From: Luteibacter sp. OK325
GTDB taxonomy: Bacteria > Pseudomonadota > Gammaproteobacteria > Xanthomonadales > Rhodanobacteraceae
Assembly (NCBI RefSeq): GCF_003050935.1
Contig: NZ_QAOX01000005.1
Span: forward strand, 186,001-250,000
DNA length: 64,000 nt
Direction of reading: 5' to 3'
Shown here: piece after piece, positions 62,045 through 64,000 of the stretch
Numbering within the stretch: position 1 is the first letter of the stretch
Layout of the letters: every line of letters starts with the position of its first letter
Position numbers and translations under genes: made by a program
Notes under the pieces: model-generated
What the model was told of the DNA's origin: nothing
Databases searched by the model: none
What the model saw: only the letters and a program-made list of their open reading frames with translations

Positions 62045-62092
62045 CGGTAATCTCCTGTCAGGCGCCCAGCGTGGTGCCGCGGCCCGGTCAAA

Positions 62093-62626
62093 TCAAGCCA
62101 GGTAGTCGTCTTTCAGGCGCACGTAGTTGGCTGCCGAGTAATAAAGCTGCGCCACCTGCGCGTCGCTGAGCACCCTGACCATCTTCGCCGGGTTGCCCAG
62201 CCACAGCTCTCGCTCGCCAACGACCTTGCCGGGCGGGACCACTGCTCCCGCGCCGACGAAACCGTTCTTCCGGATAACGGCGCCATCCAGCACGGTGGCG
62301 TGCATACCGATGAGGCAGCCGTCCTCGATCGTGCAGGCGTGGATCACTGCGCCGTGGCCGATGGTCACATCCTCGCCGATGATCGTCGGGAAGCCCCCGG
62401 GGGTATACGGCCCATCATGGGTTACGTGGATGATCGCGCCATCCTGCAGGTTGCTGCGGGCGCCGATGCGGATGTGGTGAACGTCACCCCGGGCGACGGC
62501 GCCGGGCCAGACGGAGGCGTCGTCGCCGAGTTCGACGTCACCGATGACGGTGGCCGCGGGGTCGACATAGACCCGCGCGCCAAGGCGGGGAAGGATGCCC
62601 TTGAAGGGCCGGATCGAGGTAGGCAT
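62093..62626 (-). CDS. Gamma-carbonic anhydrase-like hexapeptide protein (YrdA/PaaY type)
   Basis: This 177-residue left-handed beta-helix protein has hexapeptide repeats (VIGDVELGDDASVWPGAVAR, IGHGAVIHACTIEDG). His residues in IIHVTHDG and GHGAVIH match the zinc ligands of Cam-like enzymes. It forms trimers. Many family members have weak or no carbonic anhydrase activity. It lies 48 bp upstream of prlC on the same strand. Confidence 0.92.
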   Translation of the reverse strand: MPTSIRPFKGILPRLGARVYVDPAATVIGDVELGDDASVWPGAVARGDVHHIRIGARSNLQDGAIIHVTHDGPYTPGGFPTIIGEDVTIGHGAVIHACTIEDGCLIGMHATVLDGAVIRKNGFVGAGAVVPPGKVVGERELWLGNPAKMVRVLSDAQVAQLYYSAANYVRLKDDYLA

Positions 62627-62667
62627 GGCGCGATTCTAGTCTGTCGCGCCATGCCCGCCGTGGGGCA

Positions 62668-62976
62668 TTACATGAACGAGCCGCCCACGATGTGGCCGTC
62701 GGGGTCCATCTTCGGGAAGTAGCGGCTGTTGTTCTGGCGCATTTCCCGGGTGGTCATCATGTCCGGGGTGACCAGCATGACGTCCGGATAGGCCACGTGG
62801 AATTGCTCAGGGGTCGGCTTCGTGGCGATAAAGGCATCGAAAGCCTTCATGTCAGTGACGAAACCCGCCGTCGGCTTCGATGGGGCGGCTGGCGCGGTCT
62901 GGGGCGAAGTCTGGCATGCCACGAGGGCGGCGCCACCGAGCACGGCGGTGAAGAAGAGAATGGCGAGACGATGCAT
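62668..62976 (-). CDS. Small lipoprotein, I78-inhibitor-like C-terminal motif (paralogue A)
   Basis: This 102-residue lipoprotein has lipobox LVAC and AAGGAG before the ATG at 62976. After a Pro/Ala linker it shows FDAFIATKPTPEQ and VTPDMMTTREMR, then NNSRYFPKMDPDGHIVGGSF at the C-terminus. This closely matches the neighbouring gene (NSR, K, D, G, IVGG, F conserved) and vaguely recalls the ending of I78 peptidase inhibitors (PGxAVTxDYRxxR then DxxGxI). Function is unknown; an inhibitor-like fold is inference. Confidence 0.75.
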   Translation of the reverse strand: MHRLAILFFTAVLGGAALVACQTSPQTAPAAPSKPTAGFVTDMKAFDAFIATKPTPEQFHVAYPDVMLVTPDMMTTREMRQNNSRYFPKMDPDGHIVGGSFM

Positions 62977-63087
62977 GGGAGGCTCCTTGCCTGATGGAGA
63001 GCTCCGATTATGACGCGGCGCGGTCCACCGGATCATGAACGCGGTCGCGTAGGGCGGTAGCGGTGCGGACCGCTACCGCCGGACCGC

Positions 63088-63381
63088 TTAGTTGAACCCG
63101 CCGCCGACGATACGACCGTACTCGTCGGTCTTCGCGTAGAAGCGGCTATTGTCATGGCGGTATTCCAGCGTCGTTGCCTGGCCCGGCATGATGATCGTGA
63201 GGCAGCTGAAATCGGCCTTCAGTTCGACCAGTGTCGGCTTGTGCTCCTCGACGTAGTTCACGAAGCCCGTCGGGTTGACGATGCCGCACCTGAGTGACGC
63301 CGATTGCTGCATGGCATGCGCGGCGCCGAGTGGCGCGAGGGCGAGTGCAGCGAGGGACAGGATGCGGGTAACGGTTTTCAT
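63088..63381 (-). CDS. Small secreted protein, I78-inhibitor-like C-terminal motif (paralogue B)
   Basis: This 97-residue exported protein has a signal peptide cleaved near AAHAM and two mature Cys (LRCGIV, FSCLTI) that could pair. The C-terminal half, TIIMPGQATTLEYRHDNSRF then KTDEYGRIVGGGFN, strongly parallels paralogue A. The PGQATTLEYR stretch resembles the PGxAVTMDYR segment of I78 peptidase inhibitors. An AAGGAG site precedes the ATG. The two genes are adjacent and co-oriented (111-bp gap), so they probably arose by duplication, one now lipid-anchored and one soluble. Confidence 0.75.
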   Translation of the reverse strand: MKTVTRILSLAALALAPLGAAHAMQQSASLRCGIVNPTGFVNYVEEHKPTLVELKADFSCLTIIMPGQATTLEYRHDNSRFYAKTDEYGRIVGGGFN

Positions 63382-63476
63382 ATAAGGCTCCTTGCCTGGG
63401 GATGGTCCTGCACGTGGGCTTTTCCTACGCGCACTTGAACTATGACCACCCGAAACCCGCCGTTTCCTGAACCCGC

Positions 63477-64000
63477 CTAGCCGTTTCGCCGACGTATGGC
63501 GTCAGCCTTCGCCTCGTCTTCGGCCGTAACCACCCGTTGCTGGGCATCGAGCTTCGCGCCCAGGATGATCAGCGTGTAATTGGTCGGATCGTAGTCGCGC
63601 AGCAGCGCGATCTCCCGGCGCGCCTCTTCCAGCTCGCGACGATTGATCTGTCGTTCGATTTCCTGCGAGGCGAACGGAAGCGTTTCGCGCAAGGCGTCCT
63701 GCGCCGTCGCGTTCTTAGGATCGAGCTGGCTGACGCTGAGGTAGTACTCGTAGGCATTGTTGCCCTGCGGCGCCACCAGGCGGCCTTCCTTCGTCGCATC
63801 GCGCGCCAGGCCGAGAAGAATATCGATTTCCGGGGCCGACCCGGACGACGGGCTGGCATCGCCGCTCACCGTACCCGAGGCATCCGTGGATGACGCCGTC
63901 TGATGGCTGCGCAACGCAACGACACCGACGATAACCGCAAGCGCGGCCACACCGACGGCAATAGCTAGAACCGTGCGTCGGGGAAACGCCGCGGTGAGTG
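63477..64000 (-). CDS. Membrane-anchored protein with periplasmic TPR-like region, C-terminal part (N-terminus outside window)
   Basis: The frame is open to the right window edge, giving 174 C-terminal residues. A basic stop-transfer sequence (FPRRTVLAIAVGVAALAVIV) is followed by a Ser/Thr/Gly linker and a helical region with NNAYEYYLSVSQLDPKNATA and EEARREIALLRDYDPTNYTL, which resembles TPR-like repeats. Similar regions accompany TonB-like or kinase-linked proteins in xanthomonads, but no TonB C-terminal domain is present here. The N-terminal domain lies beyond the window, so the function cannot be named. Confidence 0.7.
   Translation of the reverse strand, partial: LTAAFPRRTVLAIAVGVAALAVIVGVVALRSHQTASSTDASGTVSGDASPSSGSAPEIDILLGLARDATKEGRLVAPQGNNAYEYYLSVSQLDPKNATAQDALRETLPFASQEIERQINRRELEEARREIALLRDYDPTNYTLIILGAKLDAQQRVVTAEDEAKADAIRRRNG

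Overview
The window is high-GC, gene-dense chromosomal DNA from a gammaproteobacterium. The most likely source is Xanthomonadales, family Rhodanobacteraceae (a Luteibacter/Dyella-like genus). This is inferred from the GC-rich codon use, the algZ-algR-hemC order, the Xanthomonas-type TonB receptor/LacI/flavin-halogenase sugar locus, and the dense short intergenic repeats of the GTGGGAGCCGATTCATCGG type. No rRNA, tRNA, CRISPR array, insertion sequence or prophage was recognised. The window cuts a gene at each end: an extradiol dioxygenase at the left and an unidentified membrane-anchored protein at the right.

Layout. 1-3.9 kb: partial LigB-type dioxygenase, a GGDEF/EAL c-di-GMP protein, a PagL-type lipid A deacylase. 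4.0-8.8 kb: a four-gene MarR-controlled EmrB/EmrA/NodT tripartite efflux operon with a recognisable promoter and overlapping operator. 8.8-10.5 kb: a small hypothetical gene divergent from an AraC regulator, then a secreted hypothetical. 10.8-20.6 kb: a large kdp high-affinity K+ locus (29-aa membrane ORF, kdpF, kdpA, kdpB, a 62-aa ORF, an outer-membrane porin, kdpC, kdpD, kdpE) with a KdpE-like operator upstream. 20.9-25.5 kb: two divergent secreted S9 serine peptidases. 25.6-27.6 kb: a YjfL/YjfM/YjfC-like module (DUF350, DUF1190-like, glutathionylspermidine-synthase-like ligase). 27.7-36.3 kb: esterase, AlgZ/AlgR two-component pair, hemC, DUF481 barrel, membrane protein, WYL regulator, patatin, GT2 glycosyltransferase. 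36.4-40.7 kb: ECF sigma/anti-sigma pair, parB, parA, rsmG and a short SPFH protein. 40.9-43.1 kb: a Fur-box-preceded iron-related operon of two small membrane proteins and a PepSY protein.

43.2-56.8 kb is the most distinctive region. It is a LacI-linked glycan utilisation locus: LacI regulator, Oar-like TonB receptor, PrnA-like flavin halogenase, GH144/glycoamylase-type secreted enzyme, a CUT1 sugar ABC importer (binding protein and two permeases, no ATPase), and a 913-residue secreted multidomain putative glycosidase. The 11-bp core AAACGTTTACG occurs twice upstream of lacI and once upstream of the hydrolase/ABC operon, which ties these parts together. The proposed substrate class (beta-1,2-glucan or a related glucan) is inference from GH144 only.

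56.9-64 kb holds housekeeping genes: lipoprotein, pirin, UPF0149 protein, exonuclease III, oligopeptidase A and gamma-carbonic anhydrase. It ends with two adjacent small exported paralogues whose C-terminal motif resembles I78 peptidase inhibitors. About 35 copies of a REP-like hairpin repeat are spread through the intergenic gaps; its stem shows compensatory changes between copies.
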